64,000 nucleotides of DNA from Pseudomonas cichorii (GTDB taxonomy: Bacteria; Pseudomonadota; Gammaproteobacteria; Pseudomonadales; Pseudomonadaceae): assembly GCF_015471405.1 (NCBI RefSeq), contig NZ_BLVZ01000001.1:496001-560000 (forward strand), read 5' to 3'. Made by a program: the position numbers and the translations under genes. Every line of letters starts with the position of its first letter. Position 1 is the first letter of the stretch. Below the pieces are notes generated by a model. It saw nothing but the letters and a program-made list of their open reading frames with translations. It did not search any database and was not told the DNA's origin. Below, in pieces: positions 43,851-51,910 of the stretch.

Positions 43851-46603
43851 ACGCCAGCGCCCATGACTCCCTCACCCCCCGCCTCCATCATCAGCCAAAG
43901 AGGATGCTGCCCTTGTCAGCCTTCAAACACACATTGGGCTTGAGCATATTGGCCATAAGCGTCTCACAGGCCAGTGTCATCATGGCTGCAACCCCCATGA
44001 CCGGCAACGAGGTAGAAGCCCGTGTCGGTGCCGTTCTGGACAACATGAGTGTCTCGGAAAAAATCAACTTCACCCGCGTGGATGACGGTCGCATGATTCC
44101 TCGTCTGAGCAAGTGGGGAATGGAGGGCACCGTCGCGTATGACTCGGCGATGGGCGTGCACGTCAACAATGCGACATTTGGAGCCCAGTACCCTGCTCAA
44201 TCCGCGCTGGCGGCCACCTGGAGCATCAACCGCGCCAAGGAGTTCGGCCTGGCAATCGGTTACGAGACTCGCATCGCCGGCGGCCAGCAAATGCTGTCGC
44301 CAGGCGTCAACCTGTATCGCACGCCTTATGCCGGGCGTACCGCAGAGTATGTCAGTGGAGAGGATCCATTCCTTGGAGCCGTGCTGGCACCTGCCATCAC
44401 TAACGGAATCCAGACTCAGGGCATACAGGCTGCCGGAAAACACTATGTTGCCAATGAGCAGGAAGCCAACAGGCATTACGTCGATATTCGCGTTGACCAG
44501 CGCACGCTGCGTGAGATGTATCTGCCGGGCTTCGAGTCGATGGTCAAGAACGCCAATATCGCTTCGATCATGTGTGGGTATAACAAGATCAATGGCGATT
44601 ATGCCTGCGAGAACCACCACCTGATCACTGACATCCTGAAGGGTGAATGGGGCTTTCAGGGCTTCGTGATGAGCGACTTCAACTCGGTTCAGGATGCGTT
44701 CAAAGGCGCTTGGGCCGGGACCGATATTGATATGCCATCTGGCCTGCAGTTTACCGAGGCCAAGCTGCTTCCCTATCTCTGGAGCGGGCAACTGACCCAG
44801 AACGTCATTGATGACAAGGTCAGACGCAACCTGCGAGGGTTGGTGAGCTACGGTTTCGACAAGCAATTGAACAAGGCACAGACACTGGATCATCCGGAAT
44901 ATGGCATGCGTGCGGCCTTGAACATGGCCCGTGAATCGACAGTGCTTTTGCGTAACGAAAAGACCGCGAGTGGAAAACCTCTCCTGCCCCTGGCCCGGGA
45001 TGCAAAAATCGCCGTTATCGGCGACCTGGCCATGCAGCCTCCCGCTTCGCCGTTCGGCACCGCCAACTCGCCCCCCAACAGCTACGTGACCGAACTCAGC
45101 GGCTTGCAGCAGCTGGCTTCCACAAGCTCGAATATCGACTACCTGCACGAGATGAGCCTCAATCCGAAGGCATCTGTCTGGTATCAGCCAGCCAGTGGTC
45201 AGAACGGTATCAGCAACAGCGGGGTGAAAGCGGAGTACTTCTCCAATACGGACCTTTCCGGCTCCCCCGTCCTGACCCGTGTGGAGCCTGGGGTGAACCT
45301 GAACTGGGTCAGTAATACCAACACAACCGATAACGGCAGCACGACCGTTTCGGGGTTCAACCCTGCAGCCGGATCGTTCTCGGCGCGTTTCACGTCCACG
45401 ATCAAGCCGACCATTTCCGGCGAGCACGTTTTCAAGGTGCGTGCTGACGGGGCTTACAAGCTGTGGGTAAACGACGAACTGGTTCTCGAAAACGATGGCA
45501 CGCAACAGTCGTTCGATCTGATCAATGCCCTGGTGACTTCAGGCAAGACTGCGCGACTGCAAGCAGGCAAGGAATACAGCGTGAAGCTGGAATATCGCCG
45601 CCTGCAAGGCAACTTCACCACCTTCCTCGGTGGCCTGGCTGGCGTTCAGATGAGCTGGGCGTCTCTGCGTCCGCCAAAAGATCTGTCGCGATATGACGCG
45701 GTCGTCATTGCAGCCGGTACCAACCATGAATATGAGGGCGAGTCGATTGATCATGCCTACGAACTGCCTGAATACCAGTCGGACCTGATTACCTACGCGA
45801 CGAAGGCCAACCCGAACACTGTCGTGATCCTGCACAGTGGCGGCGGGCTGGATATGCAGCCCTGGGCCAACAAGGTCGGTGCCAGCCTTCATGCATGGTT
45901 TCCGGGCCAGCAAGGTGGCCAGGCAATTGCCGAAATCCTGTACGGAAAAGTGAACCCTTCGGGCAAGCTGCCCATCACGATCGACAAAAAGATCCAGGAT
46001 AACCCCAGCTACGCCTCCTATTCCGATCCAAAACAATATCGAGGTGACAACGCACTGACCGAAATGACTTACAGCGAAGGTATTTATCTGGGCTACAGAG
46101 GTTATGACAAGAAGCATGCGAAACCGCTGTACCCCTTCGGATACGGGCTTTCCTATACCAGCTTCGAGTACAGCGATCTGAAACTGTCGACCAACGTCAT
46201 GACTCCGGGCAACACCATTGACGTGAAATTCACGGTCACCAACACCGGCGACAAGGCAGGCTTTGAAGTCGCACAGTTGTACGTTCGTCCGATGACGCCA
46301 GCGGTGGACCGTCCGGAAAAAGAACTCAAGGGGTTCAGCAAGGTTTACTTGCAGCCAGGCGAGAGCAAGACCGTCAGTATTGCGATTGACTCACGTTCAC
46401 TGGCCTATTACGTGGACAAGACGGCCACTTGGGATGTCGATGCCGGCAAGTTCAAGATTCTGGTAGGCCCGGACTCGGAGACTCTGCCTCTGGATCGCAC
46501 CTTGATCACGCTGTTTCCCGAGCACCTGACCACCCGCGACAGCAACCCATTGCCAATACCGCTGCGCAAGGCCGTACAGGTAAGCGCCACGCAAGCATTC
46601 TGA
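43847..46603 (+). CDS. GH3 beta-glucosidase with inserted PA14 domain
   Basis: The 918-residue exported enzyme has a long N-terminal region with a hydrophobic signal segment (about 22-47, ending near SVIMA-ATP). It has a GH3 N-terminal barrel (about 55-345) with the catalytic nucleophile Asp277 in FVMSDFNS, and a GH3 C-terminal alpha/beta domain. A PA14 domain (about 459-608) is inserted in the C-terminal domain, and a fibronectin-III-like end closes the protein (about 775-880). PA14-containing GH3 enzymes hydrolyse beta-glucosides, and the insert shapes the active-site edge. Target sugars may be plant glucosides or beta-1,3-glucan fragments made by the nearby GH128-like enzyme; this is inference. 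It is followed by a palindrome shared with the convergent TetR gene. Confidence 0.9.
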   Translation: MNASAHDSLTPRLHHQPKRMLPLSAFKHTLGLSILAISVSQASVIMAATPMTGNEVEARVGAVLDNMSVSEKINFTRVDDGRMIPRLSKWGMEGTVAYDSAMGVHVNNATFGAQYPAQSALAATWSINRAKEFGLAIGYETRIAGGQQMLSPGVNLYRTPYAGRTAEYVSGEDPFLGAVLAPAITNGIQTQGIQAAGKHYVANEQEANRHYVDIRVDQRTLREMYLPGFESMVKNANIASIMCGYNKINGDYACENHHLITDILKGEWGFQGFVMSDFNSVQDAFKGAWAGTDIDMPSGLQFTEAKLLPYLWSGQLTQNVIDDKVRRNLRGLVSYGFDKQLNKAQTLDHPEYGMRAALNMARESTVLLRNEKTASGKPLLPLARDAKIAVIGDLAMQPPASPFGTANSPPNSYVTELSGLQQLASTSSNIDYLHEMSLNPKASVWYQPASGQNGISNSGVKAEYFSNTDLSGSPVLTRVEPGVNLNWVSNTNTTDNGSTTVSGFNPAAGSFSARFTSTIKPTISGEHVFKVRADGAYKLWVNDELVLENDGTQQSFDLINALVTSGKTARLQAGKEYSVKLEYRRLQGNFTTFLGGLAGVQMSWASLRPPKDLSRYDAVVIAAGTNHEYEGESIDHAYELPEYQSDLITYATKANPNTVVILHSGGGLDMQPWANKVGASLHAWFPGQQGGQAIAEILYGKVNPSGKLPITIDKKIQDNPSYASYSDPKQYRGDNALTEMTYSEGIYLGYRGYDKKHAKPLYPFGYGLSYTSFEYSDLKLSTNVMTPGNTIDVKFTVTNTGDKAGFEVAQLYVRPMTPAVDRPEKELKGFSKVYLQPGESKTVSIAIDSRSLAYYVDKTATWDVDAGKFKILVGPDSETLPLDRTLITLFPEHLTTRDSNPLPIPLRKAVQVSATQAF

Positions 46604-46611
46604 TGAAAGGC

Positions 46612-46637
46612 ATTCAGGCTCAGGGATGAGCCTGAAT
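46612..46637. terminator. Bidirectional stem-loop at end of GH3 and TetR genes
   Basis: ATTCAGGCTCA and TGAGCCTGAAT form a perfect 11-bp stem with a four-base loop (GGGA). It lies 8 bp after the glucosidase stop and overlaps the last codons and stop of the opposing TetR gene. It probably stops both transcripts. Confidence 0.7.
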
Positions 46638-47270
46638 ATCCTTGCCCAAACGATGCAGGTAGATATCGAAGACAGCCATGACATCCACGTCCTGCGGACA
46701 TCTCAGCCACTGGATCTGCAAACCGTCCATGACCGAGAAGATTTCCTGCGCCAATGCCTTCACATCGATATCAGCCCGAATCTCTCCCGCCTCTTTCAAG
46801 GCCGTCATGTGCCCGCGTGCGTGCAGGTGAGTCAAGTGAAAGCGTTCCTGATACCAGGACCATGCAGGGTGAGCATTCGACAGGCTCTCTGTATTCATGA
46901 CCATCGACGCCTGGCACTCGAAGGCGTCTTCAATACTGAAGCCCATGCTCTGCCTCAGAAACCTGAGAAACCCCTCAAGCGTCATCTCCATGGTCAGCTC
47001 GTGAAATCTTGAGACGACCCTTTGATCCCTGCGCTCCAGCAGCGCGTTCAGCAAAGCCTCTTTATTGGGAAAGTGGTGCAGCAACCCTACGGTTGTAATG
47101 CCAACAAGCGCTGCAATATCGCGCATTGACGCGCTGGAGTATCCATCCCGCGCAAAAATGACGGTAGCCGCATCCAGCAAAGCCGTTCTGCGCATCTCCC
47201 CCTTGGGTGCCCGACGCCGCTTCGGCGCAGCATCTTCAACTGATTCATTCCCTGATTCGTCAACTGCCAT
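46620..47270 (-). CDS. TetR-family transcriptional regulator
   Basis: The 216-residue protein has a charged N-terminal tail (1-25, with KRRRAPKG). A TetR DNA-binding domain follows (about 27-75), with the helix-turn-helix around SMRDIAALVGITTVGLLHHF. A helical ligand-binding domain of about 140 residues completes it. It converges on the GH3 beta-glucosidase gene and shares its terminator. Control of the glucosidase, or of an unlinked gene, is possible; no operator next to its own start was recognised. Ligand unknown. Confidence 0.9.
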   Translation of the reverse strand: MAVDESGNESVEDAAPKRRRAPKGEMRRTALLDAATVIFARDGYSSASMRDIAALVGITTVGLLHHFPNKEALLNALLERRDQRVVSRFHELTMEMTLEGFLRFLRQSMGFSIEDAFECQASMVMNTESLSNAHPAWSWYQERFHLTHLHARGHMTALKEAGEIRADIDVKALAQEIFSVMDGLQIQWLRCPQDVDVMAVFDIYLHRLGKDIQAHP

Positions 47271-47475
47271 AAGGATCCGCTAACACACTCATTCAAACTG
47301 TCTCGAGATCTTGTAAAACCCGACTGCACGGAGTCAGGCCAAGGATGCGACAAGATACGCTAGCCCTGTGGGCATCGACAAACGGGGAAATGAAAGGAAA
47401 ACACTCAACTGATTGTTTTCGCTTCTGACAAGGCAAGGATGCTTCCCGGGCAGTCAACAGGCACATGCTCATAAA

Positions 47476-47502
47476 ACACTGGTGCCAGAATCTGGCACCA
47501 GT
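47476..47502. promoter_or_regulatory. Perfect 12-bp inverted repeat upstream of MDR oxidoreductase
   Basis: CACTGGTGCCAG-AAT-CTGGCACCAGTG is a perfect palindrome with a three-base centre, ending 26 bp before the ATG at 47529. It could be an operator for the WYL regulator encoded in the same operon, or a hairpin near the ribosome site. Confidence 0.5.
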
Positions 47503-47528
47503 GGGCGTTAGGCTTGCCTCAACTCCCC

Positions 47529-48479
47529 ATGAGTACCGCACCTATCATGAAGCGTATCCAGTACCACAATTACGGCGATGCCAGTGTCATGCAGCTTGAG
47601 TCATTCGAACTGGCCTCACCCGGTCACGCCGAGGTCGCCGTAAAGGTCCGGTTTGCAGCCATCAACCCTATCGACTGGAAGCTGCGTCAGGGCCAGATGA
47701 AACTCATTACAGGCAAGGCGTTCCCCCGTACGATGGGTATGGATTTTTCGGGGACAGTCATTGCCACAGGCACCGGCGTGACGCGCTTCAAGGTCGGTGA
47801 CGCCGTTTTCGGGCTTGCCCGTTTCAAGGAAAGTGGCGCATTGGCAGAGGCTGTGATCACCAGGGAAGCGCTGTTGGCCAGGAAACCCGATGAGGTGTCT
47901 TTCGAGGATGCGGCCTGTCTCGCAACACCCGGAGTCACAGCCTGGAACGGCCTTGCAGACAAGGCAAGACTGACGGCAGGCCATCATGTTTTCATCAATG
48001 GTTGTCGCGGCGCAGTGGGTGAAGCCGCCGTGCAGATCGCACGCATGACCGGCGCAAGGATTTCAGGCAGTTGCAGTGCTGGCGGCATGCAGCAGGCAAA
48101 GCTCCTTGGCGTTGAAACCGTTTACGACTACCAGACGACAAACCTTGCTGACATCAAGGAGCGTTTTGACGTGGTGTATGACACGGCAGCCACAATGACG
48201 ACCGCCACCGGGTTTGGAATGCTGCGCAAGGGAGGCGTATTCCTGGATCTGACACCCAGCCCCGGCAAGTTCATTCGTGCCATTATTGACCGGCGCCTAA
48301 AACCCGTTATCTGCACACCGCGCCCCGGTATTCTTGACGACCTTGCCAGCGCCGTAAAGAATGGCAATTTCCGGGTTTCCATAGCTCAGACCGTTCCCCT
48401 GAACGAAGCCATCGCGCTTATCACCGCGCTGGAGGGAGGCCGGAGAATCCCTGGCAAGGCCCTTGTAGCGATGGATTGA
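47529..48479 (+). CDS. MDR-superfamily NADP-dependent oxidoreductase (quinone-reductase-like)
   Basis: The 316-residue protein has the GroES-like N-terminal fold (about 35-120, INPIDWKLRQG and MGMDFSGTV) and a nucleotide-binding domain with the motif INGCRGAVGEAAVQIA near 155. It has no catalytic or structural zinc ligands, which places it with zeta-crystallin-like quinone reductases or enone reductases and not with alcohol dehydrogenases. The physiological substrate is unknown. Two in-frame ATGs (47529 and 47547) are possible; neither has a strong ribosome site. It is followed after three bases by a WYL-type regulator gene, an operon that probably controls itself. Confidence 0.85.
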   Translation: MSTAPIMKRIQYHNYGDASVMQLESFELASPGHAEVAVKVRFAAINPIDWKLRQGQMKLITGKAFPRTMGMDFSGTVIATGTGVTRFKVGDAVFGLARFKESGALAEAVITREALLARKPDEVSFEDAACLATPGVTAWNGLADKARLTAGHHVFINGCRGAVGEAAVQIARMTGARISGSCSAGGMQQAKLLGVETVYDYQTTNLADIKERFDVVYDTAATMTTATGFGMLRKGGVFLDLTPSPGKFIRAIIDRRLKPVICTPRPGILDDLASAVKNGNFRVSIAQTVPLNEAIALITALEGGRRIPGKALVAMD

Positions 48480-48482
48480 AGC

Positions 48483-49184
48483 GTGTCACGAAGCCATAGA
48501 TTATTCGACCTCATGCAAGTGCTTCGCCGCCACCGCGGCGCGGTTTCCGGTGAAGTGCTTGCGGGCGAACTGAAAGTTTCACTGCGCACCATACGCCGCG
48601 ATATCGCCACTTTGCAGGCCATGGGCGCAGACGTCACCGGAGAGCCTGGCGTGGGCTACATGCTGCGTCCAGACTTCCTTCTGCCACCCCTCACCTTTAC
48701 CGAGGAAGAGATCCAGGCACTGGTGGCTGGCGCGCTGTGGGTCAGCCGCCAGACCGACGAGGGTCTGGCTCACGCCGTCGATAACGCCCTCGCAAAAATC
48801 CATGCGGTCCTGCCGCCGGATATGCGGCGCTCCCTGGACGACAATACGATCTATATCAACCGCGACAGGAAGGACTCCACAGTCCTGGATATGACCAAGG
48901 TCAGACAGGCACTGCGCGAGCAACGCAAACTGCACATCCGGTACACCGACAAGAATGGCGCAGAGTCACAAAGAATCATCTGGCCCATCATGCTGGGGTT
49001 CGTCGAATCACGCCTGTTTATTGCAGGATGGTGCGAGCTGCGCGAGGGCTATCGAATTTTCCGGACCGACCAGATAGCAGAAGTGGACTTCCTCAAGGAT
49101 CACTACTCTCGCCCTCGCCAGCAACTGATCAAGGAATGGCGGGCTCAGGAAGCTCATCCTTGCAACCAGAGTGATTGCAGTTGA
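48483..49184 (+). CDS. YafY-type HTH/WYL-domain transcriptional regulator
   Basis: The 233-residue protein has a winged-helix HTH_11 domain at 5-60 (VLAGELKVSLRTIRRDIATL) and a WYL-type ligand-sensing domain at about 135-205 (the IRYTDKNG and later GWCELREGYRIFRTDQI segments). Proteins of this shape are single-component regulators, often encoded next to the gene they control. The GTG start lies three bases after the oxidoreductase stop, so the two are co-transcribed. The palindrome upstream of that oxidoreductase is its most likely operator, by position only. Confidence 0.88.
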   Translation: MSRSHRLFDLMQVLRRHRGAVSGEVLAGELKVSLRTIRRDIATLQAMGADVTGEPGVGYMLRPDFLLPPLTFTEEEIQALVAGALWVSRQTDEGLAHAVDNALAKIHAVLPPDMRRSLDDNTIYINRDRKDSTVLDMTKVRQALREQRKLHIRYTDKNGAESQRIIWPIMLGFVESRLFIAGWCELREGYRIFRTDQIAEVDFLKDHYSRPRQQLIKEWRAQEAHPCNQSDCS

Positions 49185-49228
49185 TGGAGTGCAGCGCGAG
49201 CCTGCGCAAAGTGCCAAGGGATCACGAA

Positions 49229-49420
49229 CTACATCAGTACTGCCAGGACTATAAGCGCCAAGACGGCAATACCTGTCAAAGACGTCAAGTTGGCCTGCGG
49301 GGTTTCTGAAAGCAAAGAGCCTTTCACTGGGTACTTCCCTAGCGTGAGAGCCTTCATCACAGGCCAGCCGACAAAGTAGAAAACAGCTCGAAAAACGACT
49401 TCAACCAGTATGTCAATCAC
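49229..49420 (-). CDS. Small two-helix membrane protein, hypothetical
   Basis: The 63-residue product has two hydrophobic segments (about 1-25 and 45-63) separated by a polar stretch (KYPVKGSLLSETPQ). I do not recognise the family. The GTG at 49420 has an AAGGA site nine bases upstream; a TTG three codons earlier is too close to that site. Its length, membrane pattern and ribosome site favour a real gene. It stands alone between the WYL regulator and an MFS transporter. Confidence 0.6.
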   Translation of the reverse strand: MIDILVEVVFRAVFYFVGWPVMKALTLGKYPVKGSLLSETPQANLTSLTGIAVLALIVLAVLM

Positions 49421-49505
49421 AGCCGACAATCCTTGATCTGCTTAAAAGAGAATGGGCGCGTAAATTACCACTTCACAACAGATTGCCGAAGGCCTGCGTT
49501 AAGCT

Positions 49506-50723
49506 TCAGTTTCCTGCCTTGCGCTCTTCCCGCCGCTGAACAAGCACGCAAACACTCATCAAGACGACACCCGATACCGCAAGGATGCTTCCTACCCAGC
49601 CGGTGGACGCCCACCCGAAACCGGAGGCAATGGCCAGCCCTCCAAGGCTTGCGCCTACGGCATTGGAGATATTGAAGGCGCTGTGATTGAGGGCGGCGGC
49701 AAGGGTCTGCGCTTCACCCGCGATATTCATGAGGTGAACCTGTAGCGCTGGCACGAGTGCAAAGCCACAACCGATGAAAAACAGAACCGTCAGCGAGCCC
49801 CAGGTCGAAGACGCATAGATGGAAAAAAGCCCGAGAAAGACAACGTTCCAGATCATGATGCAGAAAATGGCGGGGATCAGTGCCCGGTCTGCCAGCCAGC
49901 CTCCCGCCAGGTTACCGACGATCATGCCAAGCCCCCACAGGGCCAGAACCATCGGCACCTGATCCACGCCAAAGCCGCTCACTTCAGTCAGTGTCGGCGT
50001 GATGTAGCTGTACACCGCAAACATTCCACCGAAACCAATCGAGGCCGTCGCCAGAGTCAGCCATATCCGAGGCCGCTTCAGGCCGCTCAACTCTGCCTTG
50101 GGGCTGGCTTTTTCATCTTTGGGGATCGTGGGTACGAAGTACCAGAACAGCCCCATCGAAACCACTCCGGCAGCAGCAAGTGCAGCAAAGGTCGCGCGCC
50201 AGCCCCAAAGCTGTCCTATCCAGGTCGCAATCGGTACGCCGATCACGTTAGCCGCCAGCCCGGCCATCACATACCCTGCTGCCTGAGCCTTGCGGTTCTC
50301 GGCCACCATGGCTGCTGCCACCAGACAGGCTACGCCGTAATACGCGCCATGGGGCAAACCAGCCAGAAACCGGGCTCCGAGCAGCGACATGTGATCCCAG
50401 GCCACCGCGCTTGCTGCATACCCCAGTACAAACAAGGCCAGCAACGCGATCAGCAGAGTCTTTCGGGGCCAGCGCGCAGCCATGATCGCAATGGCAGGAG
50501 CACCGATCACCACGCCAAGCGCATAGGCACTGATATAGCCACCGGCAGTCGGCACCGAGACATTGGTACTCTCTGCCAGGCCCGGCAGGAGACTCATTGA
50601 AACGAACTCGCCCGTGCCGATGAAAAGCCCGCCGAGACCCAGCGTCACAATCGCGGCGGTTACGCTATGAGGAGCCGTAGTCGCTGATAGATCGCCGACC
50701 GCAACGCTGTCTGAATGGCTCAT
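49506..50723 (-). CDS. MFS efflux transporter (DHA1, AraJ/YdhP-like)
   Basis: The 405-residue inner-membrane protein has about twelve hydrophobic helices. Major-facilitator signatures include GTGEFVSMSLLPGLA in helix 1 and the loop 2-3 motif (ARWPRKTLLIA). Helix 5 carries the GAYYGVACLVAAAM segment common to AraJ/sugar-efflux and drug-efflux members. Likely a proton-driven exporter of small organic compounds; substrate not known. GGAGA precedes the ATG at 50723. It is divergent from a LysR regulator gene, the usual arrangement for a transporter and its activator. Confidence 0.9.
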   Translation of the reverse strand: MSHSDSVAVGDLSATTAPHSVTAAIVTLGLGGLFIGTGEFVSMSLLPGLAESTNVSVPTAGGYISAYALGVVIGAPAIAIMAARWPRKTLLIALLALFVLGYAASAVAWDHMSLLGARFLAGLPHGAYYGVACLVAAAMVAENRKAQAAGYVMAGLAANVIGVPIATWIGQLWGWRATFAALAAAGVVSMGLFWYFVPTIPKDEKASPKAELSGLKRPRIWLTLATASIGFGGMFAVYSYITPTLTEVSGFGVDQVPMVLALWGLGMIVGNLAGGWLADRALIPAIFCIMIWNVVFLGLFSIYASSTWGSLTVLFFIGCGFALVPALQVHLMNIAGEAQTLAAALNHSAFNISNAVGASLGGLAIASGFGWASTGWVGSILAVSGVVLMSVCVLVQRREERKAGN

Positions 50724-50892
50724 GAAAATCTCCTGCAAAGCGGTTAACGAGATGACTCGGCACGAAGGGCGAACCCGGTAGTTTTCGCCGGTACGCCCGG
50801 GCGGACAGGAAAACAGTTCTGCAAGCCCGTGCCATTGCTTGTGTAAAGCAACCTGTCGCATCATTGAATTTTTCTAATGATAAACTCTGCAT

Positions 50893-50921
50893 CCTTCGAT
50901 TTTGTTTAGCGCCATCGAAGG
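50893..50921. promoter_or_regulatory. LysR-type operator candidate
   Basis: CCTTCGAT-N13-ATCGAAGG is a perfect interrupted dyad in the 230-bp gap between the MFS and LysR genes, 33 bp before the LysR start. Form and position fit the recognition site of an autoregulated LysR protein. Confidence 0.5.
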
Positions 50922-50953
50922 AAGCATTGAGCAAAACTCAACAATGAGAATCC

Positions 50954-51910
50954 ATGATGCCCGTGCTTCCCACTACCAGACTGTCACGAGCAGACCTGGC
51001 CGACCTGAATGCATTCCTGACCGTCGAAAGCCATCGAAGCTTTTCCAAAGCCGCCGTCGAGCTGGGCATCACAACCTCGGCCCTCAGCCATTCCATCCGC
51101 AATCTGGAAACCCGTCTTGGCGTGCGGTTGTTGAATCGCACCAGCCGCACGGTTTCTCCTACGGATGCGGGTACAACCCTGGCCAAACGGCTTGCAATCG
51201 GTTTTCAGGAGATCGGCGGCGCACTGGCTGAAGTAGACAGGCACCGTGACAAGCCTTCGGGACGGTTGCGCATCAACGTTCTCAATGACGGAGCACGCCT
51301 GCTGTTCACTCGATGGCTGCCTCCGTTTCTGGACGCTTACCCCGACGTGTCGGTCGAAATAGCCGTGGACGACCGTATGATGGATATCATCGCCGCAGGT
51401 TTCGATGCAGGTATCCGGTACGGAGGAACCATCCCGGAGGACTTCATCGCCGTGCCCGTCAGCGGCCCCTTGAGATGGGTTGCGTCAGCCTCTCCACGGT
51501 ATCTCAATCGCTCACCGCGCCTTGTGCATCCCGAAGACCTGAAGAATCACAACTGCATCCAGATCCGCACTGGCAACGGAACGATCTACCGCTGGGACTT
51601 CGAGAAGGACGGGGAGCATCAGGCAATTGATGTGACCGGGCAGTTATGTGTCAACGAAACCGAATTCGGCATTGAAATGGCCCTGGCTGACAGAGGAATC
51701 ACCTACTGTCTGGAAGATCGCATACGCGGTCATCTGGAACGGGGTGAACTGCAAGTGGTGCTACCCGAGTGGTCCCCCATCGAACCTCCTTTTCATATCT
51801 ACTACCCAGACCGCAGGCAGATGCCGCCGGGGCTTCGGGAGCTGGTCGACATGTTGCGAACCGAGGCTGGCTCATGGTCAGGCCCGCCTAGCGAAAGGCA
51901 TCGGCACTGA
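50954..51910 (+). CDS. LysR-family transcriptional regulator
   Basis: The 318-residue protein has an N-terminal winged helix (about 12-70, with FSKAAVELGITTSALSHSI as the recognition region) and a periplasmic-binding-type effector domain (about 100-305). The domain layout resembles the group that includes AaeR/DmlR-like regulators of efflux or catabolic genes. It is divergent from the MFS transporter and likely controls it. Its 3' end overlaps the convergent sigma-54 activator gene by 23 bp, so the two transcripts are antisense at their ends. Confidence 0.92.
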   Translation: MMPVLPTTRLSRADLADLNAFLTVESHRSFSKAAVELGITTSALSHSIRNLETRLGVRLLNRTSRTVSPTDAGTTLAKRLAIGFQEIGGALAEVDRHRDKPSGRLRINVLNDGARLLFTRWLPPFLDAYPDVSVEIAVDDRMMDIIAAGFDAGIRYGGTIPEDFIAVPVSGPLRWVASASPRYLNRSPRLVHPEDLKNHNCIQIRTGNGTIYRWDFEKDGEHQAIDVTGQLCVNETEFGIEMALADRGITYCLEDRIRGHLERGELQVVLPEWSPIEPPFHIYYPDRRQMPPGLRELVDMLRTEAGSWSGPPSERHRH

